Positions 1 through 7,035 of a stretch of 64,000 bases of DNA are shown here, piece after piece (within the stretch, counting starts at the first letter, position 1; every line of letters begins with the position of its first letter). This stretch comes from Mesorhizobium sp. M00.F.Ca.ET.216.01.1.1. GTDB taxonomy: Bacteria > Pseudomonadota > Alphaproteobacteria > Rhizobiales > Rhizobiaceae. The stretch spans positions 61,916 through 125,915 of the forward strand of contig NZ_SADR02000023.1 in NCBI RefSeq assembly GCF_004010325.2, in the 5' to 3' direction. Under the pieces are notes generated by a model. The model was given only the letters and a program-made list of their open reading frames with translations, did no database searches and was not told where the DNA came from. Both the position numbers and the translations under genes were made by a program.

Positions 1-200
1 ATTTCGGCTTCATGGGGCTTGCCGAGATTGGTGAGATCCCCGGCGAGCACGAAGATGTCCGCTTCGCGCGAGACCTCGGCGAAGAGATCGCGACAGGCGC
101 CTTGGGCGTCTTCCCTCACATGCAGGTCGCCGACAGCCGCAATCCTGACGGCACCGTCGCTCCCGGTCCTTGCCGTGCCTGCTTTGCCCTCCTCAACCAT
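1..200 (-). CDS. metallophosphoesterase, N-terminal part (runs off the window)
   Basis: The first 66 codons of a reverse-strand gene whose 3' end lies outside the window. The translation holds AVGDLHV near residues 22-28 and LAGDLTNLG near residues 52-60. These match the first two metal-binding blocks (GD-x-H and GD-x-x) of calcineurin-like phosphoesterases, which use two metal ions to hydrolyse phosphoester bonds. The ATG at 200 overlaps the end of the upstream nucleotidyltransferase gene by 8 bases, so the two are almost certainly translationally coupled. The substrate cannot be told, and the catalytic histidines of the later motifs are not visible here. Confidence 0.75.
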   Translation of the reverse strand, partial: MVEEGKAGTARTGSDGAVRIAAVGDLHVREDAQGACRDLFAEVSREADIFVLAGDLTNLGKPHEAE

Positions 201-1005
201 CGCGAAACTCTCCCGCTCCGCCGACGCCGGCAAAGCCCCATTCCTTGACGTCGATCTCGTAGTCGGTCTGCGAAAGCAGCCGTCCGCGGCAGATTTTCAT
301 CCGGGGAGCAGGCAGCTCCCTTTGCTTTGCGAGCCTGTCGAGAAGTTCGTCGAGCAGCCAGGCGGGAACACGATCGCGCTCGCTCGGATAGATCCATCGG
401 AAATTCAGGATATGCATCAGCAGCATCTCCCAGTGCACTTCCAGGTAGGAAAGCAGCCGGTGCCAGTCGATCTGATCTTGCACCTTGAGGATGGTGTGAG
501 CGATGTCGGCGCCGTCGTGGCGGCCTCGGTCCTGGATGAAGCATTTGGACCAGATTAGCTCTGTCGGACCGATGATCCTTACTTGGCTGCCCAGGAGCTC
601 GATTTGCCGGGCATGCTCCAGCCACCCGTCGGTGACAGGCATGGTGCCGTTGGCTGAAGCGAATATGACATCAAAGAAGTGCGTGCCCTTGAAGACCTTC
701 CCAAGCCATCGGTCGTCCTCGACCTCGACCGTATAGCCGGCCTGCTTGAAATGCGCGAGGATGCGGGCGTAGTCGCCGGCCTTGCAGAAAACGTCGAGAT
801 CCTTCGTCTGCCGTGTGACGCCCGTATAAGCGGCCAAGGCGTAGGTGCCGGCAACAAGAAAGGGGATGTCCGTCGCGGCGAGTTCGCGGATCGCCTCGGT
901 GTAGAAGACCTCCGCTTCAGCATACTGGAGCGTCGGCGCTGCTTTTGGATTGATCGTCGGAACGGATGCCGGGATGGCGCCTTCCGATGTAGGATCGTTG
1001 GTCAT
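193..1005 (-). CDS. nucleotidyltransferase-fold protein
   Basis: About 270 residues. The segment around residues 45-70 (FLVAGTYALAAYTG, then KDLDVF) fits the nucleotidyltransferase pattern of a glycine-rich helix followed by a D-x-D metal site. The middle (HFFDVIFASANG, ELIWSKCFIQDR) resembles the family often annotated as nucleotidyltransferase/DUF6036-like. The ATG at 1005 is preferred because the reading frame further upstream is low-complexity and has no clear ribosome site. Its stop codon overlaps the start of the metallophosphoesterase gene. The acceptor is unknown; pairing with a phosphoesterase suggests an add/remove nucleotide cycle, which is inference only. Confidence 0.7.
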   Translation of the reverse strand: MTNDPTSEGAIPASVPTINPKAAPTLQYAEAEVFYTEAIRELAATDIPFLVAGTYALAAYTGVTRQTKDLDVFCKAGDYARILAHFKQAGYTVEVEDDRWLGKVFKGTHFFDVIFASANGTMPVTDGWLEHARQIELLGSQVRIIGPTELIWSKCFIQDRGRHDGADIAHTILKVQDQIDWHRLLSYLEVHWEMLLMHILNFRWIYPSERDRVPAWLLDELLDRLAKQRELPAPRMKICRGRLLSQTDYEIDVKEWGFAGVGGAGEFRDG

Positions 1006-1199
1006 GAAACCGTGGCTCCGAGGCCCCGCAAACCTGCAGTTGTCCGTCCTTAACAAAGACACCACCGCATGGTTCCCGTTGCCGCCTGCCGACATTGCGC
1101 AACGCATCGTTTTGCCGGAAGGACAAGAAGTCCGAGGGCGGAGCCTTCCCGTCGCTGGCGAGTTTAAGATGCGGGAGAACCGCCTGATGGAGGGTGATC

Positions 1200-1484
1200 A
1201 TGGAGGATGCGCGCAAGGCGATACGGGTGAACATCACCGGAAGGGTGCAAGGCGTCTCCTTTCGCATATGGACACAGACCGAGGCCGAAAAGCTCGGCCT
1301 TGCCGGATGGGTCCGCAACGAAGATGACGGATCTGTAACGGCGCTGATCGTCGGCGCCGGGAGTGCGGTTTCGACGATGATGACCCGGTTGTGGAAAGGG
1401 CCGATCGGGGCATCGGTCGCAAGCGTGACATCCCAGGACATCGACCCCGGCCAGAAGCCGGACGGATTCAGGATCATCGGCTGA
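1200..1484 (+). CDS. acyP: acylphosphatase
   Basis: A 94-residue protein, the usual length for acylphosphatase, which hydrolyses carboxyl-phosphate bonds. The active-site loop GRVQGVSFRIW (about residues 14-24) carries the phosphate-binding arginine, and GWVRNEDDGSV (about residues 36-46) carries the catalytic asparagine. A GGAGG site at 1189-1193 lies 6 bases before the ATG at 1200, which favours this start over the GTG at 1194. The gene is divergent from the nucleotidyltransferase gene. Confidence 0.9.
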   Translation: MEDARKAIRVNITGRVQGVSFRIWTQTEAEKLGLAGWVRNEDDGSVTALIVGAGSAVSTMMTRLWKGPIGASVASVTSQDIDPGQKPDGFRIIG

Positions 1485-1540
1485 CCCGTGATCCCCTGTC
1501 TTCGGTCACCTGCCTTCGGTCACCGGGGAACAAACGCAAG

Positions 1541-1856
1541 CGTCACATCCGCAAATATGCCGAGGGTGATCTCGGCGACAACAGTTTCTATTTCCGCGGC
1601 GCTGACGGCGCGCTCAACCTGAAAGCTCAGAATCTGATGATGTTCCCTTCATATCGCCGAGGGGATAGACGACCGTACCTGGGAGCATCATTTGCGCGCG
1701 GGCGACTATTCCGCCTGGTTCCGCAATCAGATCAAGGACAATGAACTCGCCAACGAGGCCGCCGGTATCGAGGAGGACGCCAGCCTTGACGCGGGCGAAA
1801 GCCGAGCCGCCATCGCGGAATTCGTGCATCGCCGCTACACCGCACCTGCTGGTTGA
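1541..1856 (+). pseudogene. frameshifted C-terminal remnant of a HAD-hydrolase-like gene
   Basis: Two frames join into one plausible protein tail. The first part reads RKYAEGDLGDNSFYFRG and ALNLKAQNLMMF. After one extra C in the CCC run near 1646-1650 the sequence continues in another frame as HIAEGIDDRTWEHHLRAGDY, then SAWFRNQIKDNELANEAAG, and ends RRYTAPAG at a TGA (1854-1856). The motifs AGDYSAWFRNQIKDNELA resemble the C-terminal region of a rhizobial HAD-family hydrolase, from memory. No start codon or HAD catalytic motif lies upstream, so the gene is both truncated and frameshifted. Family assignment is tentative; the frameshift itself is visible. Confidence 0.5.
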
Positions 1857-1971
1857 ATCCGGACTTATCTGAGGTATACTGGTCGGTGCGTTCACAATTT
1901 GCGGACGTAACGGAACCCGGATATGCAACCAGCGTTCGCCCTCTGAGTTGATAGCTCAAATGGAGGCTCAA

Positions 1972-2208
1972 ATGCGTGCCATGAACATCATTACTCTGAT
2001 CCTGATCATCCTCGGCGGGCTGAACTGGCTGTCCGTCGGGCTCGCGGGCTATGATGTTGCCGCCGGAATCTTCGGTGGCGCAGGCACTATTGCAGCCCGT
2101 GTCGCGTATGTGATCGTGGGTCTGTCCGCACTCTGGCAGCTGATGCCGATGGTGTCGAGCTTCACCGAAGGCGAGATAGCTGCCGAGAGGCATATCCGTC
2201 ACCAATGA
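1972..2208 (+). CDS. DUF378-family small membrane protein
   Basis: A 78-residue protein with two predicted membrane helices (about residues 5-25 and 37-55). NIITLILIILGGLNWLSVG at the N terminus is the hallmark of the DUF378 family, whose function is unknown. The ATG at 1972 is chosen because GGAGG at 1962-1966 precedes it by 5 bases; upstream in-frame starts (TTG 1948, ATG 1960) lack a good site. It stands alone between a broken gene and a reverse-strand gene. Confidence 0.8.
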   Translation: MRAMNIITLILIILGGLNWLSVGLAGYDVAAGIFGGAGTIAARVAYVIVGLSALWQLMPMVSSFTEGEIAAERHIRHQ

Positions 2209-2253
2209 TGGCTTGAGGCGGTGGAACCATTCCACCGCCTCCCAGCCTTGGCG

Positions 2254-2688
2254 TCAATGCAGGAAAGTCTCCCTCAGCCAGGCGAAGAACCCTGACTTTC
2301 CGGATATTGCCGCACGCACGCGCGTTGCTGCCCATCGCGCCGGCAGCATGGCGCCGACATGGCAATGGCAGACGATTTCGTGCAACTGCCAATCGCTCAG
2401 TTCGAAGAAGCGTTTGGCCTCACCGTAGGTGTCATCTTTCAAGCCCTGTGCGCGAAAGATCGGATCCTCGAAGGCAACTGTGATCGGTGAGCCGGCGCTG
2501 CGCATTTTCTCGCGTATGTCGGCAGGTTTGTATTCTGTGCCCGTAAGCGCCTCGAGACGCCTGTCGGGATTCTGTTCTAGAAGCTTTGCCCAGCGTTCGA
2601 GACGATGGCTCCGGGATGATATGAGATCTGTCGCCTCGGCATGAACGTCGGCAACGACATGTAGTTGGTCAAGTGTCTGATGCTTCAC
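2254..2688 (-). CDS. conserved hypothetical protein
   Basis: A 144-residue soluble protein starting with GTG at 2688, supported by AGGAGG at 2694-2699, 5 bases upstream. It is rich in charged residues and tryptophan (RLERWAKLLEQNPDRRLEAL, ELSDWQLHEIVCHCHVG). No signal peptide, membrane helix or motif known to me is present. The strong ribosome site argues for a real gene. No function is proposed. Confidence 0.6.
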   Translation of the reverse strand: MKHQTLDQLHVVADVHAEATDLISSRSHRLERWAKLLEQNPDRRLEALTGTEYKPADIREKMRSAGSPITVAFEDPIFRAQGLKDDTYGEAKRFFELSDWQLHEIVCHCHVGAMLPARWAATRVRAAISGKSGFFAWLRETFLH

Positions 2689-3004
2689 GGCCGCCTCCTA
2701 TTCAGCAGGTGAATTCGCCCAGCCCTATGAAGAAAACTATGGCGCTCCATGAGCGTCGACAAGGCCCGTATGCACTGCGCAACGGATCATTCCATCACGC
2801 TTTGCTGATGGCGCCGGCTCTTATGTCTATGTCGAGCATCGGGCCGGTTGCTGTCAGGTTCGGACAAGATCACGTCGGAACCTTAGGCGAGCGCGGTCGT
2901 TCTGCCCGCATCAGCCATAGAGCGAAACCCAGGTCGAAAACGGGTCGCGTCAACATCGGCCGATGTCGACACGGCAAGGCAGCCGAGCGGAAGGAGATCA
3001 CACC
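2689..3004. other. gene-poor stretch
   Basis: 316 bases between the hypothetical gene and the proline-rich small protein. It holds the ribosome site of the former (2694-2699) and that of the latter (AAGGAG at 2991-2996). The open frame crossing it has no ribosome site or recognisable protein sequence. Nothing else could be identified. Confidence 0.4.
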
Positions 3005-3193
3005 ATGGCCATTCTTCCCAATCCCGACCCAACGCCAAATCCGGTGCCTACGCCACCGCCAATTCCTGAACCGAAGCCCATGCGTGAGCCGGAGCCGGAC
3101 AGGCTTCCGGACGAAGACCCGGTGCCCAATCCGGATGAAAACGACGTGCCGCCCAAGCACTCCATCTCAACCGCCGGCGATCGTCATCCTTGA
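3005..3193 (+). CDS. small proline-rich acidic protein
   Basis: A 62-residue protein, about one-third proline, built from short Pro-Asn-Pro and Pro-Glu-Pro repeats (NPDPTPNPVPTPPP, EPEPDRLPDEDPVPNPDEND). No signal peptide or membrane segment is present. AAGGAG at 2991-2996 lies 8 bases before the ATG, so translation is plausible. The composition predicts an extended, disordered chain. Function unknown. Confidence 0.55.
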   Translation: MAILPNPDPTPNPVPTPPPIPEPKPMREPEPDRLPDEDPVPNPDENDVPPKHSISTAGDRHP

Positions 3194-3254
3194 GCACCTG
3201 GCCGGCGCGATCGCTAGCCGCGAACCCGACAACGCCGGTCAGCAAGCGCGGCTA

Positions 3255-3431
3255 TCAGGCGCCAGATACGCTTTGCGGTTCATTTTTCCTCAGCATCTCC
3301 GAGGCCTCACGCCAAAACGCTGGCGGAACCTGCGATTGAGGCTCGACCACGGGCTGGTGAATGGCCGGCGCGACGCTCGCCGTGCTGCCGCCCTGGGTGC
3401 TTCCTGCAGTTGCGGCGTAGTACTTGGCCAA
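3255..3431 (-). pseudogene. possible C-terminal gene remnant, unidentified
   Basis: A reverse-strand frame of 58 codons that looks protein-like (AKYYAATAGSTQGGS, PPAFWREASEMLRKNEP) and ends at a TGA (3255-3257). An in-frame TGA lies just upstream (near 3441) with no ribosome site, so it looks like the tail of a larger, lost gene. I do not recognise the family. It may equally be chance coding-like sequence. Confidence 0.25.
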
Positions 3432-3530
3432 GATGTAAGCTCAGGAGGAGACCCTATCCTTTATGCGGTTCCGGCCCAGCTCAGTGGCACAACAACTTGT
3501 ATTGTATGTTTGCTGTTTGTTCTCTACTAT

Positions 3531-3935
3531 ATGTGGCACGAATCAGCCGGAAAAACCTTTATGAGCGCCTTCCCCACAGCTCGCTTATTCGATGAATGCC
3601 GTCCGCAGAGCAGGGGAACATTTGTCCACCGCAATCCTGATTGGTCCGCAAACTCCAGCACAGGAGAACATGCGAAAATTGTGGAGACGTTCGCAATCGC
3701 CCACGGCTGGCGAAATTCGCACATCTATCCGATGACGAGCGTGCGCACCTCCATTGGGCATCACATGCGCTCGGCAGGAATAACGGGCCTTACCGCCTCA
3801 CGGCCGAAGCGCATGTCATCCATTCGCAAAAAGCTAGTCGCATTGGCGCCAAGCTGGACCATGCCTTCGCGAGAGTCCCGCATGAAAGAAATTCGCGACC
3901 TCAATAAGCCCGAGAATTGGCATTCCATATTCTAG
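3531..3935 (+). pseudogene. N-terminal remnant of a RelA/SpoT-domain protein
   Basis: An open frame ending at TAG (3933-3935). About residues 55-100 read GWRNSHIYPMTSVRTS and then TASRPKRMSSIRKKL. This resembles the segment just before the synthetase core in alphaproteobacterial RelA/SpoT-domain proteins (W-R-x-x-H-x-Y-P-M, then P-K-R-x-x-S-I-x-x-K-L). The expected catalytic part never follows: after KKL the sequence departs from the family and stops within 33 codons. The likely reading is a truncated alarmone-synthetase-like gene. The start (ATG 3531 or 3561) is uncertain and neither has a good ribosome site. Confidence 0.4.
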
Positions 3936-3964
3936 AAAATAGAAACTTTGTTCCGGGAAGAGGA

Positions 3965-4747
3965 ATGGAGCTTCGGCTAGACAACAAGGTGGTGCTGGTC
4001 ACCGGTGCGACGCAAGGCATCGGTCGCGCTATCGCCGAGACGCTTGCGCGTTCCGGCGCCGGCGGCCTGCTGATCACCGGCCGCGAGCCAGTGCGCGGCA
4101 ACGCTGTCGCGGCATTACTTTCCGAGATGGGCACGCCGGCCACATTCATCGCCGCCGATCTGGCGGATGCCATGGCGCCGGCACGGCTGGTCGAGGAATG
4201 CGTCAGCCGTTTCGGTCGCATCGATGCGCTGGTCAACGCCGCCGGCCTGACCAACCGCGCCTCGTTCCTCGACGCAAGCCTCGACGATTGGGCGGCCCTT
4301 TTCGCCGTCAACGCACGCGCGCCGTTCTTCCTCATGCAGGCGGCCATCGCGGAAATGCGCAAGCAAGGTCAGGGCGGCGCCATCGTCAACATCCTGTCGA
4401 TCAATGCGCATTGCGGTTCGCCAGAACTCGCCGTCTATTCCGCCACCAAGGGCGCGCTCGCTACGCTTACCCGCAACGCGGCGAACGCACATCGCTTCGA
4501 CCGCATCCGCGTCAACGGCATCAACGTCGGCTGGACCGACACGCCGGCCGAACGCATCATGCAGGCCGAGACGCTCGGACATGGTCCGGGCTGGATCGAC
4601 GCGGCAAATGCCTCGCAGCCTTTCGGCCGCTTGCTGGCGGCGGACGAAGTGGCAAATCTCGCCGTCTTCCTGCTCTCCGACGCTTCTGGGCCGATGACCG
4701 GTGCCCTCATCGACCAGGAGCAATGGGTCGTAGGGGCGAACCGGTGA
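3965..4747 (+). CDS. short-chain dehydrogenase/reductase (SDR)
   Basis: A 260-residue classical SDR. The NAD(P)-binding motif TGATQGIG lies near residues 14-21, NAAG near 90, and the catalytic Tyr-Lys pair in YSATKGA near 158-162. Such enzymes oxidise or reduce alcohol and keto groups, often of sugars or polyols. The ATG at 3965 follows a purine-rich GGAAGAGG site and gives the standard N terminus. Its TGA overlaps the GTG of the following mannitol-dehydrogenase fragment (GTGA), suggesting a former polyol or sugar-acid operon. Substrate not determinable. Confidence 0.85.
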   Translation: MELRLDNKVVLVTGATQGIGRAIAETLARSGAGGLLITGREPVRGNAVAALLSEMGTPATFIAADLADAMAPARLVEECVSRFGRIDALVNAAGLTNRASFLDASLDDWAALFAVNARAPFFLMQAAIAEMRKQGQGGAIVNILSINAHCGSPELAVYSATKGALATLTRNAANAHRFDRIRVNGINVGWTDTPAERIMQAETLGHGPGWIDAANASQPFGRLLAADEVANLAVFLLSDASGPMTGALIDQEQWVVGANR

Positions 4748-5058
4748 CCCCTGCTTCCGCATCGCCCGAAACGCTTGGCCCGGCGTTGCTTAGCCGGCTT
4801 CCGGCCTCCGTGCGTGCACCATCCTATGACCGGGCGGCACTTGCCCCAGGCATGGCCCATATCGGCGTCGGCGCCTTCCACCGCTGCCATCAGGCCGAAT
4901 ATACCGACGATCTCCTGTCGCAGGCGCCTTCTTATCGAGGACAGGTAGGAAGACCGACGCCAACGGGTGGTTTTGACCTCGTATCTAACGTTTGGAATAT
5001 CCGCTCCCACGCGCCCAGATGGCAGTTGGCGGCCAGGGAGAGCTTTGCTGTCGCTTAG
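4744..5058 (+). pseudogene. truncated mannitol dehydrogenase/fructuronate reductase family gene
   Basis: From the GTG at 4744, overlapping the SDR stop, the frame reads like the N terminus of the mannitol dehydrogenase family: LSRLPASVRAPSYDRA, then MAHIGVGAFHRCHQAEYTDD, including the nucleotide-binding GVGAFHR block. Similarity ends near 4920. The next 130 bases, up to a TAG at 5056-5058, are unrelated. An intact member would be near 480 residues; only about 60 remain. The break looks like a deletion or recombination junction. Confidence 0.7.
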
Positions 5059-5201
5059 AACGACCCAGGCCGTGAACGCCGCATGAACATCAATCTGCCC
5101 GCGAATTGTGCCGCGTTTGGCCAGCGGGTTGCTGTGCGGACCGGTTACCGGAAGTCGCATTCTGCAACGAAGAGTTGGGGTTCCGACATCTATTCATTGT
5201 C

Positions 5202-6110
5202 TCAGGCTGCAGATTTGAGGTGATCGATGAAGGCGCGCAGCTTCGGCAGGATTTGGCGCTTGCCAGGATGATAGAGGAAGACGCCCGGCGTCGTGGCGGC
5301 GACGCCGTCCAGCACCGACTTGAGTTTTCCTTCGGCTATCGGAACTTCGGCGAGTGGTCGGGGCGTCTGCGCCAGCCCCACGCCCTGCATCGCAGCCCCG
5401 AGCAACGTCGAATAGTCGTGCGCGATCAGCGGGCCTGAGACGATCGCTTCGATCGCGCCGTTGCCGTCGACGAAGGACCAGGGCGCGATGGCGCCGTTCG
5501 AGCGGCGCATGCGCAAGCAGGCATGGTGGCGCAAGTCGTCCACACGCTCGGGGCGGCCGTGGCGCTCGAGATAGTCGGGGCTGCCGACGACCACGAACGA
5601 GAACGGCGGAGTCAGCCGCACCGCAACCATGTCGGCGGCGATGAGCTGGCCGAGGCGGATACCGGCATCGAACCCGCCGGTCGCGAGATCGACCATCTGT
5701 TCGCTCGCGGCGATCTCCAGTTCGATCTCAGGATAGGCTTGGCAGAATGACGCGATCACCGGCTCCAAGATCAACGGCACGACGGCGCGGGGTACAGACA
5801 GGCGTAGCAGCCCTGTAGGTCGTTGGCCAATATTGCGGGCGGCCTCGCCGGCCGCGACGAGCTCCTCGAAGGCAGGGCCGGCGCGGTCGAGGAACCGCTG
5901 ACCAGCCTCGGTTAAACCGACGCTCCGCGTCGTGCGGGCGAACAGCGCCGCGCCCATGCGGGATTCCAGGGCGCGCACCGCTTGACTCACGGCGGACGGC
6001 GTCACGCCGAGATCCGCGGCGGCACGACGGAAGTTGCGGCGCCTGGCGACAGCCAGGAACGCCTCGACGCCCTCCAGTGCACCATGCCGGACTGTGTAGT
6101 TCTGCTTCAT
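5202..6110 (-). CDS. LysR-family transcriptional regulator
   Basis: 302 residues, a normal LysR length. The N-terminal winged helix-turn-helix is clear (FLAVARRRNFRRAAADLGVT near residues 18-37, then PSAVSQAVRALESRMG). The remainder is the two-lobed LysR substrate domain. The divergent gene at 6377 encodes a membrane protein and is the natural candidate target, since about 265 bases separate the two starts. The co-inducer is unknown. The gene ends close to the scrambled region at 5059-5201. Confidence 0.9.
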   Translation of the reverse strand: MKQNYTVRHGALEGVEAFLAVARRRNFRRAAADLGVTPSAVSQAVRALESRMGAALFARTTRSVGLTEAGQRFLDRAGPAFEELVAAGEAARNIGQRPTGLLRLSVPRAVVPLILEPVIASFCQAYPEIELEIAASEQMVDLATGGFDAGIRLGQLIAADMVAVRLTPPFSFVVVGSPDYLERHGRPERVDDLRHHACLRMRRSNGAIAPWSFVDGNGAIEAIVSGPLIAHDYSTLLGAAMQGVGLAQTPRPLAEVPIAEGKLKSVLDGVAATTPGVFLYHPGKRQILPKLRAFIDHLKSAA

Positions 6111-6376
6111 AGGTTGTTGTGATTACACCGGATAGTCGAATTGCGGTAGCGGGCTTAGGGGGTAATCGGCTGAAGTCGGAGACATCTTGCAATGACCGAT
6201 GGACTTGATGGCGTGCGCGACCAGGGAGCGCCGCCTTCGCCAAATCTCGGCGTGGTGATGGGACCGGATTTCACGCGACTCTCCGCCAACCTAGGACGGA
6301 ATCTCATGGAGGGCCGACTCGGCGTCCTGAGCGCGGTGTTCGAAACCGTGTGAACCAATTGCTGATAGGAGGCCAA

Positions 6377-6901
6377 ATGTCTACGGAAATGGTGTTCCAA
6401 ACCCATCTTGTTCTCGGCTATGTCGCGTGGCTGCTTTGCTTCGGCGCATACGGTCTGCCGTGGCTCAGGTCGATGGACCGGGTTGCAGCGCAGCGCGCTA
6501 TCGCTACTCTGCACAGCTTCCGCTTCTTCGGGCTCGTCTTCATCCTTCCGGGCGTCGTAGGCCCCAATCTGGCCGCCGGCTTCGCAGTGTTCGCCGCGTA
6601 CGGCGACTTCGCAACAGGGGTGCTGGCCATGCTGGCGCTGCTCACGGTGAGGATCCGCCTGCTCTTCTGGCCGTTCGTCGTCGCCTTCAATCTGGTAGGG
6701 ACGGCCGACCTCATCGTCGACTATTACCACGCCATCCAGGTCGGCCTTCCTGCGCATGCAGAGGAGTTGGGCGCAACCTACGCGATCCCGATCATCTACG
6801 TACCGCTACTGATGATCACGCACATCGTCGCATTCTATTTTCTGGTACGTCCTCAGCAAAACACGACTAGAGCTGTTGCAGACGATGCGACAGCATCCTA
6901 G
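6377..6901 (+). CDS. multi-spanning membrane protein of unknown function
   Basis: 174 residues with about five predicted membrane helices: residues 8-25, 48-68, 75-95, 100-120 and 135-160. TAGGAGG at 6366-6372 precedes the ATG at 6377 by 4 bases and excludes the upstream GTG at 6350. No transporter signature is recognisable. It is divergent from the LysR regulator and probably controlled by it. Confidence 0.7.
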   Translation: MSTEMVFQTHLVLGYVAWLLCFGAYGLPWLRSMDRVAAQRAIATLHSFRFFGLVFILPGVVGPNLAAGFAVFAAYGDFATGVLAMLALLTVRIRLLFWPFVVAFNLVGTADLIVDYYHAIQVGLPAHAEELGATYAIPIIYVPLLMITHIVAFYFLVRPQQNTTRAVADDATAS

Positions 6902-7035
6902 ACCATTGGAGGTCCGTTTTCGGTCAACAGCCAAAGTTCGCGAAATGGCGCAAACGAGCTTGTCCGCTGCACCTGCCGTTCAACTATAGCCAAGGCTTGA
7001 CTGGCGGCATTTTCTCGGTGCCGCTGCCCGCCCCA

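Noticed and set aside
1499..1526. Direct repeat of CTTCGGTCACC
   Set aside because: Only two short copies next to a decayed gene; too weak to call an element.
2673..3935. A 420-codon open frame on the + strand
   Set aside because: Most of it is a shadow: it overlaps other genes out of phase, has no ribosome site and no protein-like sequence until about 3531. Only its end was kept, as a RelA/SpoT-like remnant.
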